Positions 1-9,365 of a stretch of DNA of 64,000 nucleotides are shown here, in pieces. This DNA is from a bacterium. Lineage in GTDB: Bacteria; Armatimonadota; Fimbriimonadia; Fimbriimonadales; Fimbriimonadaceae. The position numbers were made by a program, and so were the translations under genes. Numbering within the stretch: position 1 is the first letter of the stretch; every line of letters starts with the position of its first letter. The stretch is taken from positions 620,001 through 684,000 of the forward strand of contig JAIXUN010000002.1 of NCBI GenBank assembly GCA_027483535.1, read 5' to 3'. The notes beneath the pieces were generated by a model. The model made no database searches. It had not been told where the DNA came from and saw nothing but the letters and a program-made list of their open reading frames with translations.

Positions 1-2
1 TG

Positions 3-146
3 GCGAGTCTGCTGGAGGTGCGTCGATCCCGCGAAGAATATCGAAGGGCCGCTACCGAAAACCTTGAGCAACTGGTTCTTGGCGTTTCTAAAGCGAAGCC
101 CCAAGATCGCGTCGAGCCGTCTACAGGTTCGCAGGAGCCGACTTGA
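3..146 (+). CDS. C-terminal end of an unidentified protein (partial)
   Basis: An open frame enters from the left edge and ends with TGA at 144-146, giving the last 47 residues of a protein. The visible part is rich in Glu and Arg and looks helical, then ends in a polar Ser/Pro/Thr tail. The TTG start of ribD overlaps this stop (TTGA), which suggests the two genes are co-transcribed and translationally coupled. There is no recognisable motif, so no function is offered. It could be chance open frame, but the stop/start overlap argues for a real upstream gene. Confidence 0.5.
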   Translation, partial: ASLLEVRRSREEYRRAATENLEQLVLGVSKAKPQDRVEPSTGSQEPT

Positions 147-1252
147 GCTTTTCTGAGAGCGACAAAGCTTTCATGCGCCGGGCCGTTGAACTGGCCGCCG
201 GAGGATTTCCTGCACCGAATCCTCACGTAGGTTGCGTCATCGTCTCGAAAGACGGAGAGATCGTTGGGGAAGGTTTCCACGAATACGCGGGTGGACCTCA
301 CGCGGAGGTCAACGCTCTCACCTACGCCGGCGATCGCGCAGAGGGTGGAACGGCTTACGTCACGCTCGAACCGTGCAATTCTCACGGGCGCACGCCTCCC
401 TGCGTCGATGCACTCCTCGCGGCAAAGGTCAGCCGAGTGGTGGTCTCCGTTCGAGATCCGAACCCCAAGATGGAGGGTGGCATCGAACGACTCGAAAGCA
501 AAGGAGTGGTCGTCCAACAGGGTTTGCTTTCCGAGGAAGGAGAATCTGTCAACAAGGCCTGGCTTACCGCCACACGATCGGGAAAGACCTACATGGTCGG
601 CAAAGCGGCAATGACCCTTGACGGCAAAGTTGCCCTCCCGAACGGAGCGAGCAAATGGATCACCGGAGAACTCGCCAGAACCCATGGACAAAGGCTTCGT
701 GCCGAGTGTGGGTCGGTCTTGGTGGGTGTGGGGACGGCAATCGCCGACAACCCGTTCCTGAACGTTCGCGACTTCCCAGTGGTCAATCAGCCCGTCAAGA
801 TGGTGCTCGACCCGAACGGTCGACTTTCAAGCCGGGTCCGAGGCGAAAACTTGCCGTACTTTGCTCAAGAGGGAAGGTGGATTCATTGGACCGCCCAAAC
901 CGAAGAGGGTAGGCAATCCATCGACAACTCGGGCAATATCCTCCCTCCAATCCCCCTTCAAAAAGACAAAACCGTGGATTGGGAAACGTTTCGCGCAATT
1001 CTATTTCAACAAGGGATAAATTCTTGCCTTCTTGAGGGCGGAAGTGTAACCCTGACGTCTGCAATCCGTCAAAGTAGCATAAGCAGATTGGAACTGTTTA
1101 TCGCACCGAAGCTTTTTGGCAACGGAGCGGACTGGTTCCGATTGGATGAGGATTTAGCCCCAACGATGATGAGCCAAGTGATGAGCCATCAAGTGGTAAG
1201 CGTATCCACCATTGGAGAAGATGTTTGGTTAACGATTCGACTCCAAAATTGA
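143..1252 (+). CDS. ribD: RibD, bifunctional riboflavin deaminase/reductase
   Basis: RibD catalyses two cytosolic steps of riboflavin synthesis: deamination of the pyrimidine formed by GTP cyclohydrolase II, then NADPH-dependent reduction of its ribosyl chain. The N-terminal half (about residues 5-125) is a cytidine-deaminase-like zinc domain with HAE at 53-55 and PCxxxGRTPPC at 77-87, so H53, C78 and C87 are the expected zinc ligands. The C-terminal half (about 150-365) is the DHFR-like reductase, opening with KAAMTLDGKVA. The length of 369 residues is normal. The TTG start overlaps the upstream stop; an ATG at 173 would remove the first helix and is less likely. No other rib genes lie nearby. 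Confidence 0.95.
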   Translation: MSFSESDKAFMRRAVELAAGGFPAPNPHVGCVIVSKDGEIVGEGFHEYAGGPHAEVNALTYAGDRAEGGTAYVTLEPCNSHGRTPPCVDALLAAKVSRVVVSVRDPNPKMEGGIERLESKGVVVQQGLLSEEGESVNKAWLTATRSGKTYMVGKAAMTLDGKVALPNGASKWITGELARTHGQRLRAECGSVLVGVGTAIADNPFLNVRDFPVVNQPVKMVLDPNGRLSSRVRGENLPYFAQEGRWIHWTAQTEEGRQSIDNSGNILPPIPLQKDKTVDWETFRAILFQQGINSCLLEGGSVTLTSAIRQSSISRLELFIAPKLFGNGADWFRLDEDLAPTMMSQVMSHQVVSVSTIGEDVWLTIRLQN

Positions 1253-1378
1253 ATCCCGACAATCCTCAAAGCTAAAGAATGTTGAGAGATTTTTGGAACC
1301 GGTAAAAGCCTCGTAAAGTCGAATAAATCGAAAGCACAACAAACGAGAGTTAGTTTTCTTTCCTCCTCCCTCCCCCAA

Positions 1379-1417
1379 GCCCCGCGCCTTTCCCCAAGGC
1401 CGGGGCCCTTAATTTTT
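1379..1417 (+). terminator. Rho-independent terminator after ribD
   Basis: GCCCCG at 1379-1384 pairs with CGGGGC at 1401-1406, and the inner GCCTT pairs with AAGGC around a TCCCC loop. A short T-run (1413-1417) follows. It lies about 125 nt after ribD on the + strand and just before the stop of the convergent pdxT. Confidence 0.7.
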
Positions 1418-1435
1418 GGCTAGCGATTTTTCGCT

Positions 1436-2020
1436 TTACAGGTCCAAAAACGCTTCGTGGAATCGAACGTCTTCGGTTAACTCGGGGTGGAACGACGTGC
1501 CTAGAAGTCGCCCTTGTCGGACCGCGACAACCTTCTCTTCGTAGTGAGAGATCGCCTCAACCCCTTCGCCCAGACGAGTCACGATCGGGGCGCGGATGAA
1601 CACGCCCATCGAGGCGAAATCCTCGGAGCCATCCTTGAGCGACTTCACCGAGACTTCGTCCTCAAAAGAGTGAACTTGGGCTCCAAAAGCGTTGCGGCGA
1701 ACGGTGACGTCCAGGATTCCCAGCGAGTATTGATCCGGGCGACCCTCGATCTCCTTCGCCATCAGAATCATGCCCATGCAGGTCCCCCAAACGGGCATCC
1801 CCTCCGAGGCGGCCTGGCGAAGAGCGTCGCCGAGCCCGAACCGTTGCATCAACAACCCAACCGTGGTCGATTCGCCCCCGGGAAGGATCACGCGCTCGAC
1901 GCTTGCGAGCTCTTCCGGAGTTCGGACTTCGGTGAGATTCAGTCCCTCTCGTCCGGTGGCGCGAAGAGAATTTAGATGCTTCTCAAAGTCGCCTTGCACC
2001 GCCACTACGCCAACGTTCAC
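1436..2020 (-). CDS. pdxT: PdxT, glutaminase subunit of PLP synthase
   Basis: PdxT hydrolyses glutamine and channels ammonia to PdxS for pyridoxal 5'-phosphate synthesis. At 194 residues it has the usual family length. It shows the VxVQGDFxxH N-terminus, PGGEST at 47-52, the nucleophile C81 in GTCMGM, and the HPE catalytic pair H178/E180 in SFHPELTED. These are the class I glutamine amidotransferase triad residues. The start is GTG, since no ATG lies upstream of the conserved N-terminus. PdxS is not adjacent and must be encoded elsewhere. The gene converges on ribD. Confidence 0.93.
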   Translation of the reverse strand: MNVGVVAVQGDFEKHLNSLRATGREGLNLTEVRTPEELASVERVILPGGESTTVGLLMQRFGLGDALRQAASEGMPVWGTCMGMILMAKEIEGRPDQYSLGILDVTVRRNAFGAQVHSFEDEVSVKSLKDGSEDFASMGVFIRAPIVTRLGEGVEAISHYEEKVVAVRQGRLLGTSFHPELTEDVRFHEAFLDL

Positions 2021-2091
2021 ACTCGATATGGTACCGGGTGCAGTGAGGAGCGCTCAGGCTTGGTCCGCCCCTAAACGGTATCCTTCCGAAC

Positions 2092-3021
2092 ATGATTGAG
2101 GTCATCGGCGCCCCCTTCGACTTGTGCGGCATGCGGCTTGGTAGTCGGCTAGGTCCGGCCGCGATTCGGCTCGCTGGGTTGCTTGAAGAACTCGAGAAGA
2201 TCGACCACGAGGTGTGGGATGCGGGCGATATCCCCGTGGAACTTCGACCCTCGACGGGCGACGGGCTTCGAAACTTTGAACCCCTTCTGCAAGCCGTCAA
2301 GGACCTGCGTGAGGCGACTCTCACCGCCCTTCAAAGAGAACATTTGCCCCTTATCCTCGGTGGCGAACACACGCTTGCCGTGGCCTCGGTCAGTGCGGCG
2401 CTCGAGCACTACGGTGACGACTTAGGCGTTCTTTGGATCGATGCTCACGCGGATATCAACACCCCCGGTGTCTCGGAGACGGGAAACATCCACGGGATGC
2501 CCATCGCCGCCCTGTGCGGTGAGCCGAGCGGCATTGAGGGAGGGAAGGACCGGGACTGGCGCCATCTCCTAGAAGCGCTCGGACCTGTACGGCTTCGTCC
2601 CGATCATGTGGCTTGGTACGGGTTGCGAGACGTTGACCGGTCGGAGGTCCCCCGACTGAAAGGACTCCCGATCACCATGCACGATATCGACCGAAAGGGG
2701 ATCGAGAACACCGTGAACATGGTGGTCGATCGCTACATCGAGCTTGGGATCAAGCATCTCTGGATTTCGTTTGATATCGACGCGCTCGATCCCGTTCTAG
2801 CCCCGGGAACAGGCACGGCGGTTCGCGGTGGACTCACCTTCCGAGAGAGCCAACTGGTCGCCGAAATCCTCCACGAGCGTCTGAGTGCCCCATCCTGCCC
2901 GTTCCGCTTGGTGGGCGTCGACTTTGTTGAGACCAACCCGATTCACGACCAAAACAATCAAACCGCAACGGTTGGAACGGAGTGGATCGCCTCGCTCTTC
3001 GGCAAGACCATTCTGGGCTGA
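2092..3021 (+). CDS. rocF: Arginase (ureohydrolase family)
   Basis: A ureohydrolase of 309 residues, expected to hydrolyse L-arginine to ornithine and urea with two manganese ions. Metal-ligand motifs are GGEHT (H93), DAHAD (D117, H119, D121) and SFDIDALDP (D228, D230). The segments INTP...GNIHGMP and [16 protein letters not shown] match arginases better than agmatinases, which is why arginase is preferred. GGEHT replaces the common GGDHS, a conservative change outside the histidine ligand. The gene is divergent from pdxT and ends 7 nt from the convergent recN stop. Agmatinase or a related ureohydrolase is the main alternative. Confidence 0.88.
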   Translation: MIEVIGAPFDLCGMRLGSRLGPAAIRLAGLLEELEKIDHEVWDAGDIPVELRPSTGDGLRNFEPLLQAVKDLREATLTALQREHLPLILGGEHTLAVASVSAALEHYGDDLGVLWIDAHADINTPGVSETGNIHGMPIAALCGEPSGIEGGKDRDWRHLLEALGPVRLRPDHVAWYGLRDVDRSEVPRLKGLPITMHDIDRKGIENTVNMVVDRYIELGIKHLWISFDIDALDPVLAPGTGTAVRGGLTFRESQLVAEILHERLSAPSCPFRLVGVDFVETNPIHDQNNQTATVGTEWIASLFGKTILG

Positions 3022-3028
3022 TTTCCGG

Positions 3029-4693
3029 TTACAGAAAACGGAGCATTTCGCGGGCGTTGGAAAGCGCGCCATCGGTGACCGCATCGCCCGCGAGCATGCG
3101 CGCAATCTCGTCGATGCGATCCTCTTTGGAGAGTCGCACCACGTCTGTGCTCACCCGACCCTCGCGCAGCCGTTTCTCTAGCCGCAGGTGTTCGGCAGCC
3201 TGCGATGCCACCTGGGGAAGGTGAGAAATGACGATCACCTGATAGTGGGCGGCAAGATCGGCGAGCTTTTTACCCATCGTCGCGGCGGCTCGACCACCGA
3301 GTCCAGTATCGACCTCGTCAAAGATCAGCGTTGGAGTTCCGGCTCGACCCGCAAGCGCAGATTTCAGAGCAAGCATCACGCGGGAGACTTCGCCGCCAGA
3401 CGCAATCTTTGCGAGCGGTTTAAGCGCCTCGCCCGGGTTGGCAGAAAACTGAAACTCGATATCATCCGCTCCGGCAGAGGTGGGCTCGACACTCCGGAAG
3501 AGGACATCGAGTTCGGCCTTGTCCATTGCCATTTCTTTTAAATGACCACGAACATCCTCGACGAACTTTCCGGCCACCGATTTTCGAAGCGCGGTGAGAT
3601 CCGCGCAGGCGGCTTGAAGCTTTTTGTGGGCTGCTTCTCGAGCCGTCGCCAGAGAATCCAGCGACTCCTCGGCATCTGAAAGCGCCGCATACTCTTCGCG
3701 AGCTTTCTCAAGATGCTCCAGCACCGCACGTTCCGAGTCGCCGTACTTGCGAAGCAAGCGTTTGATGGCATCGATCCGCTGGACCGTCTCGTCCAGCAAT
3801 TCCGGGTCCGATTCAAGCGAGGCCCGGTAACGGCTTAGGGCTCGACCCGCTTCGTCCATAGCTGCTAGTGCGGTTTGCAGTTGCTCAGAGACATCGGCAA
3901 GGGAAGAATCGAGCCGCAGTGCATCGGTTAAGTGCCGATCCGCACCCGCCGAAAGATCGTAGGCATTGGTTTCGCCCTCGCTCAGGGCTTCGAGGGCGAG
4001 CGTGATATCGGAGGAGAGTCGCTCGACGTTTTTCAATCGAGCCAAGCGATTCTCAAGGTCGGCCACTTCGCCCGGGGTGGGACTGACGGATTCAATTTCG
4101 TTGATCTGAAACTTGAGTAGGTCCAGTCGCTGCTCTCGGTCTCGAATGCCCCTTTGAAGCGCTTTGAGCTTAGAGTCGAGAGACGAATAGGCTTCCCATC
4201 GTTCGACCACCGCCGTTTTCAGGCGATCGACATCCGGCCCGATCCATCGGTCAAGGTACTCCACATGAGTGAGCGGATCGAGAAGGCTTTGGTGTCGATG
4301 CTGCCCGTGAAGGTCCACCAGGACCGCGCCGAGCTTCTTAAGTGTGCCGACCGCAGTTGGAACCCCGTTGATCCGACACGTCGATTTGCCCTCGGCAAGC
4401 ACTTCGCGGTGGATGGTGACGAGCCCTCCTTCCAGATCGATCCCCGCCTCTTCAAAAATGGGGTGCAAATCCGGTCGATGCGATAAGTCGATCGCCAGGC
4501 GAACCGTTGCTTTCTTCGTGCCCGTGCGAACCAACTCGGTATCGGCTCGCTCGCCGAGAGCCAGTTCGAGGGCATCGATCATCAGCGACTTGCCTGCGCC
4601 CGTTTCGCCGGTGAGAACGGTAAAACCGGGACCAAACGCCACTTGAGCGCCTTCAATAATCGCCAGATTTTCGACCTGCAGTTCAACGATCAT
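3029..4693 (-). CDS. recN: RecN, SMC-like DNA repair ATPase
   Basis: RecN is a cytosolic SMC-like ATPase acting at double-strand breaks. The 554 residues show Walker A GETGAGKS at 29-36, a long coiled-coil centre (about 160-370), the ABC-type signature ASGGEVSRVMLALK, and Walker B LIFDEVDTGLGG. The length is normal. Its ATG overlaps the stop of the HTTM gene upstream (ATGA, 4690-4693). RecN is therefore the last gene of a four-gene operon and its translation is probably coupled. No LexA-type box was seen directly before it, so its expression may follow the upstream genes. Confidence 0.95.
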   Translation of the reverse strand: MIVELQVENLAIIEGAQVAFGPGFTVLTGETGAGKSLMIDALELALGERADTELVRTGTKKATVRLAIDLSHRPDLHPIFEEAGIDLEGGLVTIHREVLAEGKSTCRINGVPTAVGTLKKLGAVLVDLHGQHRHQSLLDPLTHVEYLDRWIGPDVDRLKTAVVERWEAYSSLDSKLKALQRGIRDREQRLDLLKFQINEIESVSPTPGEVADLENRLARLKNVERLSSDITLALEALSEGETNAYDLSAGADRHLTDALRLDSSLADVSEQLQTALAAMDEAGRALSRYRASLESDPELLDETVQRIDAIKRLLRKYGDSERAVLEHLEKAREEYAALSDAEESLDSLATAREAAHKKLQAACADLTALRKSVAGKFVEDVRGHLKEMAMDKAELDVLFRSVEPTSAGADDIEFQFSANPGEALKPLAKIASGGEVSRVMLALKSALAGRAGTPTLIFDEVDTGLGGRAAATMGKKLADLAAHYQVIVISHLPQVASQAAEHLRLEKRLREGRVSTDVVRLSKEDRIDEIARMLAGDAVTDGALSNAREMLRFL

Positions 4694-5688
4694 GCCGGAT
4701 TTGGACTCAGTTTATCGGAAACCGAGTCCGGATCGGCAGGAGTTGGGGTCTCTTTCCCAAAACGCTTTTTCAGTCTCTCAAAGAAGGCACGAGTTTCCTC
4801 GCCTTCATAGAAAGTGACGTACATCGAACAAATGGCGAACGCAAAAAGCGGCACGTTCATCGACCACTCGATGTAGCCGTGCATCATCAGCCCGGCCAGT
4901 AGAACCCACTTGCGGTACGCCTTGAACCAGACCAAAACCCCCAGCGCAAACTCAACAAAAAGGGTTCCGTAAGTGGTGATGGTCACCATCGGAAAATCGT
5001 TGAGGAAGGATGGCACCGGGAGCCGCTTGAACTCGTTGAGTCGCGCCGGATACCAAGTGGCGGTCCCGTTCTTCCACAAGTTTCCGTACCACTTCGCCCA
5101 AGTGGTGGTGAAGTAAATCAGCGCAAGATTGTATTGCAGCAGTCTTTGCGGCCACATGGAGATCACGGGTCGGTCCGTTTCTGGTGTCAATCCGTTCTTC
5201 TTGCGATAGAGGATGCGATCGATCGAAAGGGCCAGCCCGCAAGGCGCAAGCGCCAAGTAGATCGCGGAATTGCGCATCACCGTATCGCCGCCGTACAACA
5301 CAAAACCACCGCGGTGGTGAATGGAAGTGAGCAGAATCGCGAGGGTGATTGCGGCGGCGCGCGTGCTCCAACCGACAATCGTCAAGATCGCCGCCAAGGT
5401 GGCAACGTTCAAAACGGTCCAACTCCACATTTCCGACGGGTAGCCGCCCAAAAGATTGAGTCGTGGAATGGTCGCGCCGCCCTGAAGTTCCACCAACGGC
5501 GACATGAATCGCTTGGCGAGATCGTGGTCGACAAATCCACGGTCGGTGTAGAAGTCGGTCCATTGGGAGCGCAAAACCAGGAGGTTCGCCAATATCACCG
5601 ATGCGGCAAGGATGCGGAAAACCGCGAGGGTGGTGGGGTCGCCAAACCCGAACCAAAACTTGTTGAGGTCCTTGAGGATTCCTTTCAC
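4690..5688 (-). CDS. HTTM-domain multi-pass membrane protein
   Basis: A membrane protein of 332 residues resembling the HTTM (horizontally transferred transmembrane) domain related to the membrane part of vitamin-K gamma-carboxylase. By eye there are about seven hydrophobic segments, and the stretch HHRGGFVLYGGDTVMR with a following LAPCGLALSIDR matches the HTTM core. The frame is open 79 codons further upstream, but that part is Arg/Ser-rich and lies over the preceding gene. GTG at 5688-5686, overlapping that gene's TGA (GTGA), is the likely start. The ending ATGA overlaps recN. The substrate is unknown. The partner gene upstream probably belongs to the same complex. Confidence 0.8.
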   Translation of the reverse strand: MKGILKDLNKFWFGFGDPTTLAVFRILAASVILANLLVLRSQWTDFYTDRGFVDHDLAKRFMSPLVELQGGATIPRLNLLGGYPSEMWSWTVLNVATLAAILTIVGWSTRAAAITLAILLTSIHHRGGFVLYGGDTVMRNSAIYLALAPCGLALSIDRILYRKKNGLTPETDRPVISMWPQRLLQYNLALIYFTTTWAKWYGNLWKNGTATWYPARLNEFKRLPVPSFLNDFPMVTITTYGTLFVEFALGVLVWFKAYRKWVLLAGLMMHGYIEWSMNVPLFAFAICSMYVTFYEGEETRAFFERLKKRFGKETPTPADPDSVSDKLSPNPA

Positions 5689-6524
5689 TTGGCAACCCCT
5701 TTTGGACCCTTCACGTCTAGCCACTTCCCTTGAAGCCTCATCTCGGCACGCAAAACCTTTTGGTCGACAACGTGCTCGAAGTAGCTGTACCGGTTGTAAC
5801 CCTTGGGCTCGGGACCGCCCGGTCGTTGAAGCTGCTGAAAATGTCGGTGAAGCACAATTTCCGTCGGGGGATTCTTCGGATCCTCCGCCATGAGAGCGGC
5901 GATTCTCTGAGCAAACCTTGGCCAACCTGCGTTGTTCACCTCTAAGTGAACGCGCTCAAAATGTTTGCGCCGACGCTCGTTGAGATACTTCGTCCAAAAA
6001 TCCATTTCAAGCATGCGCGCATACTTGTAATCCTTCTGGGTCCCGTCCAGATACTTCACCGTGGCCGTTCCGTAGTAGTCCGTTTGCGATGGGTCCGGGG
6101 CAAACATATCCCAATACTGCCAAGTACCTGTGCCAAGCACGTAACCCCGTAGAAGCGCATTCTGCTTCAGGACGTTGAAGTTCCAAACAAGAATGTGGTC
6201 GCTCCCACGCGCCGCAACCGTGCCGTCGCGAATACGATCCGGAGGGTTGGGAATCGCCCACACCGTGATGGCCAAAAGATGAAAGGCGACGAAGATCTTA
6301 ACGATCGGATGGACTCTTGCCGCGCCCAATCGGCGATCGTCGGTTTCGGGGGAAGTCAAATCCGCGGAGCGGATCGCCTCAGAAAACTCGGCACTGTCCA
6401 CATCGCTGTTCGCGACAACCACGTGGGGGTCTTGCACAAAAACAGGCGTGCCGAAGGACTTCGGGGGTCGATCCGAGGGCGCTTCCATGAACGCCCGGTC
6501 GCGACGTGAATTTTTCTTCGGCAC
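5685..6524 (-). CDS. Single-pass membrane protein, probable partner of HTTM protein
   Basis: A protein of 279 residues with a polar Asp/Ser-rich N-terminus (1-70), one hydrophobic segment near 72-93, and a soluble domain with the motif WQYWDMFAPDPS. A similar W-x-MFxPxP motif is common in proteins encoded beside HTTM or DoxX-like membrane proteins, so a shared complex is inferred. The frame's first start is a GTG 10 nt after the TPR gene; an ATG at 6488 is an alternative and no clear ribosome site decides. The stop overlaps the HTTM start. There is no catalytic motif and the function is unknown. Confidence 0.75.
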   Translation of the reverse strand: MPKKNSRRDRAFMEAPSDRPPKSFGTPVFVQDPHVVVANSDVDSAEFSEAIRSADLTSPETDDRRLGAARVHPIVKIFVAFHLLAITVWAIPNPPDRIRDGTVAARGSDHILVWNFNVLKQNALLRGYVLGTGTWQYWDMFAPDPSQTDYYGTATVKYLDGTQKDYKYARMLEMDFWTKYLNERRRKHFERVHLEVNNAGWPRFAQRIAALMAEDPKNPPTEIVLHRHFQQLQRPGGPEPKGYNRYSYFEHVVDQKVLRAEMRLQGKWLDVKGPKGVAK

Positions 6525-6534
6525 GCTATTTATC

Positions 6535-8373
6535 TTAACGATCGATTTCGGCGAAGAGGTTGTTTACCTCTGCAAGCCAGTCCTGATTTTCCTTGACGGC
6601 CTCTCGAATGCTGGCCGCGAGAGCCTTTGCCTGCTCCGATTGACCCGCTCGGTGAGCCGCAATCGCAAGGTTGATGTGGATGCTAAGGCTTTGCGGATTG
6701 GCCATGGCGACGTTCTGCATCACCTGATACGCCTCTTCGTGTCGGCCCTGACCGTTGAGCGCCTCTCGGTACTCGCCGTAAGCGGGTTCGCAACCGGGGA
6801 ACATCTCGATCAAACGTCGCGAAGACTCTTCGGCCTCGGCATGCATGCCTGCTCGGTTGTACGCGGAGCTGAGGAGCGCCCACATCTTCCAATAGTCGGC
6901 AAGCCAGTTTCGAAGCGGCTTCAGCTCTCGAAGCGCGCCATCGATGTCGCCCGAATCAAGCTTTTGCTGAGCGTTGGCAACGCTCTCGACCCGCTTCGGC
7001 TGCTCGATCTCGATCAACCAGGCGTTGGTGTTTGCTCGGGTGTTGGGGTCCGGATTTGCCTTCAGAACGTTCTGAAGAACGGCCGGAATCTCGAAGTCTC
7101 GCTCAGCCGCCTGAAGGGTTTGAGCGTATTCGAGCAGCAACGGGATATCGGCGGGAGCGACGTCGATGCAGTCCTCATAGAAGTCCATCGCTCGGTCGAG
7201 GTCGCCCTTTTGCACCAGGTAAGGCGCATAGAACCGCTTCACAAAAGTGTTGTCTTCAACCGTTTCGAGTCCGCGCTCGAAGACCTTCTCTCCCTCTTCG
7301 GCCTTCTCATTGTTGATGAGCGCGATGGCGTACTTGGTGAGGTGAGCCGCGTTGGTCGGATACTGGTCCACCAGTCCCTTCCAAAGGGCGGGAATCTCGT
7401 GGGCTCGTCCGGTGCTCGCAAGAACCTGTGCCAGGAAGTCCATGCTGGCTTTCTCTTCGCCTTCCATCTCAACCGCCTTGCGGAAGTTGCGCTCGGCGTT
7501 GACGGGCATGTTGTTGGCCATCTGGGCGTTGCCAAGTCGATTCAGAATGGCAGGGTCCTCGGTGTTCTTCTGAGCCGCCGCTTCGAAGTAATCGACCGCG
7601 CGGTTCATGTCGCCCACCTTTTGGTAGAGCTCGCCGAGAGCAAAGTAAGCCGCGAAGTCATCCGGGACGACCTCGGTGAGCTTCTTCAGCACTCGGTCGC
7701 AAAGCTCAAATCCGCCAATGTTGTAGGCCATGCAGGCTCGGTTCAAACCTACGAGGACCTGATACGGTCCTTCGAAATCCGGATCCTGTTCGACCGCCTG
7801 GAGAAGCACTTCCATCGGAGGCTCGGCGTTGAACTCCAGCGCGACCATTCCGTCCGCTTGCTGGATGTAGTTGAGGGCGTCGAACCCTTCGAGGAACTTC
7901 AGGAACACCTCCGCGTTGTCCGTTCCAAATTCCATCGAATCGCCTGCTAACTCGGCAGGAAGCGTGACTCCGGCGGCTGCGGCCGTCTTCTTCACCAGCG
8001 AGTGAAGAACGGTAAAGATTTCCGGTGTTTCAAAAGCAATGGTCTCAACTTCTGGTTCGCTTCCCGGCTTCAAAAATCGAATCGTGAGCTCATGCTTATC
8101 GTCGACGCTCTTGAACAAACCGTCGACGCTGAGGTCCGCACCCGATTGCTCGAAGAGGCCGCTGAGCTGCTCGACCTCAAGCATCGCATCGCCGATATTG
8201 ACGAACGCGGTGCGAAGTTGACCTTGTTGCTCCACCTGGGTAAGGAGGCTCACCGTTTGGATATCCGCATCGGAAGCGTTGCGGATCTGCTCGCCAACGA
8301 ATGCGGCAATCTGTCGACCCAATTGGGGCTTTGCGCCTTCGGCGGCGTTAAAAGGCAAAACGGCGATTCTCAT
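6535..8373 (-). CDS. Tetratricopeptide-repeat protein
   Basis: A protein of 612 residues with no signal peptide. Residues 1-150 form an alpha/beta domain beginning IAVLPF, resembling nucleotide- or TolB-N-like domains used in scaffold proteins. From about residue 195 onward there are repeated TPR-like units; AAYFALGELYQKVGDMNRAVDYF and ILNRLGNAQMANNMPVNAERNF are clear examples. It is probably a protein-interaction scaffold. It is first in the operon with the two membrane proteins and recN, 10 nt before the next start. The partners are unknown, and the role in the operon is inferred only from position. Confidence 0.85.
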   Translation of the reverse strand: MRIAVLPFNAAEGAKPQLGRQIAAFVGEQIRNASDADIQTVSLLTQVEQQGQLRTAFVNIGDAMLEVEQLSGLFEQSGADLSVDGLFKSVDDKHELTIRFLKPGSEPEVETIAFETPEIFTVLHSLVKKTAAAAGVTLPAELAGDSMEFGTDNAEVFLKFLEGFDALNYIQQADGMVALEFNAEPPMEVLLQAVEQDPDFEGPYQVLVGLNRACMAYNIGGFELCDRVLKKLTEVVPDDFAAYFALGELYQKVGDMNRAVDYFEAAAQKNTEDPAILNRLGNAQMANNMPVNAERNFRKAVEMEGEEKASMDFLAQVLASTGRAHEIPALWKGLVDQYPTNAAHLTKYAIALINNEKAEEGEKVFERGLETVEDNTFVKRFYAPYLVQKGDLDRAMDFYEDCIDVAPADIPLLLEYAQTLQAAERDFEIPAVLQNVLKANPDPNTRANTNAWLIEIEQPKRVESVANAQQKLDSGDIDGALRELKPLRNWLADYWKMWALLSSAYNRAGMHAEAEESSRRLIEMFPGCEPAYGEYREALNGQGRHEEAYQVMQNVAMANPQSLSIHINLAIAAHRAGQSEQAKALAASIREAVKENQDWLAEVNNLFAEIDR

Positions 8374-8494
8374 TACAGGGTCAGTTTACCAACGCCGCCC
8401 TGGAATGAGACGCAGAACGGCATTTCCTCAAGTCCTTTCGTCACGCTCGGGTGCCACCGGGCGGGCAAGAAAGGCTAAATTGCCCGTCGCACCC

Positions 8495-9307
8495 TCACCG
8501 ACTGGGCTTTCGCATCCACCAGCCGTGTACGGAGAGGGACCGGAAAAATGGGGTGATGTCGGTGAAACCTACCTTTTGAAGCAGATCAACTTCCATTCGA
8601 GCAGAGAGCCAGGGCATGTCCTCGCGGACGTGTCGCCCACTTTCGCTCGCCGCCGTTTCTGAGGCGCCTAGGAGCACCAACCGTTTGACCCAATCTCCGA
8701 GCATCCACTCCGGATAACTTCCACGCGCACCCTCCTCGGTCGAATCGGTATCGGGGGCGATATCGGCGACAATGACCAATCCGCCGGGTCGAACCAGTTG
8801 ATGCACCTCTCGAAGGAGAACTTCTTTCGCGTCAAGCGGAAGAAAGTGGAGGGTCAGCATCACCGTTGCGACGTCAAAGTCTCCCAGGAGCACCCCGCGC
8901 CCAACCGCTTCCAAGGTGTCGGCAAGATATTCGGTGCGCCACGTCAGTCGAAGCTCCTTCTCGCTTCCGAGAACCGCCTTCATCGCTCGGCGCACCGCCG
9001 CCGTCCCAGTACGGCGCATCTCCACGCTCGGTTCGACCGCCACCACTTCCGAGCCAGAGGCAAGGAGTCCGGCGTGAACGCCATGGGCGATCGTCACGAC
9101 CTCCGCCCCGCTACCCGCACCCACGACCAAAACCCGAATCGGTTTATCTCCGTAGACGTTGCTCATCCGAGCCACCGCCAACTCGTGCAGAGCTTCGTAG
9201 CCGGGAATGATTTTTCGCACCCTTTGGTCGTATCGAAAGGCCCGCTCTTTGTCGTACACAAACGCTCCGTAACGAGCGGGATCGTCGAGTTTCGGGGCGG
9301 ACATCAT
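8495..9307 (-). CDS. SAM-dependent class I methyltransferase
   Basis: A protein of 270 residues with the Rossmann methyltransferase core: motif I VLVVGAGSGAE near 59-69, an acidic residue closing strand 2 (VVAVEPS), and LVRPGGLVIVADI for motif post-I/III. The opening ARYGAFVYDKERAFRYDQRVRKIIPGY resembles tRNA-modifying CmoA and similar cytosolic methyltransferases, but the substrate cannot be named. Two ATGs stand in tandem at the start. It precedes the TPR-HTTM-recN operon on the same strand with a 121-nt gap, so co-transcription is possible. tdh diverges from it. Confidence 0.85.
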   Translation of the reverse strand: MMSAPKLDDPARYGAFVYDKERAFRYDQRVRKIIPGYEALHELAVARMSNVYGDKPIRVLVVGAGSGAEVVTIAHGVHAGLLASGSEVVAVEPSVEMRRTGTAAVRRAMKAVLGSEKELRLTWRTEYLADTLEAVGRGVLLGDFDVATVMLTLHFLPLDAKEVLLREVHQLVRPGGLVIVADIAPDTDSTEEGARGSYPEWMLGDWVKRLVLLGASETAASESGRHVREDMPWLSARMEVDLLQKVGFTDITPFFRSLSVHGWWMRKPSR

Positions 9308-9365
9308 CCATCATTCTGCACCTTATTTCTCCGTCCGAACGATCACTCGGTACACTCTCGCTTCC

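Noticed and set aside
1253-1378. Riboswitch between ribD and pdxT
   Set aside because: The sequence follows ribD and shows no conserved FMN or PLP-type aptamer features.
5689-5925. N-terminal extension of the HTTM protein
   Set aside because: The extra 79 residues are polar, overlap the preceding gene, and a GTG coupled to its stop offers a better start.
6448-7950. Open frame of 500 codons on the plus strand
   Set aside because: It runs opposite the TPR protein gene, whose repeats are clear; no independent support.
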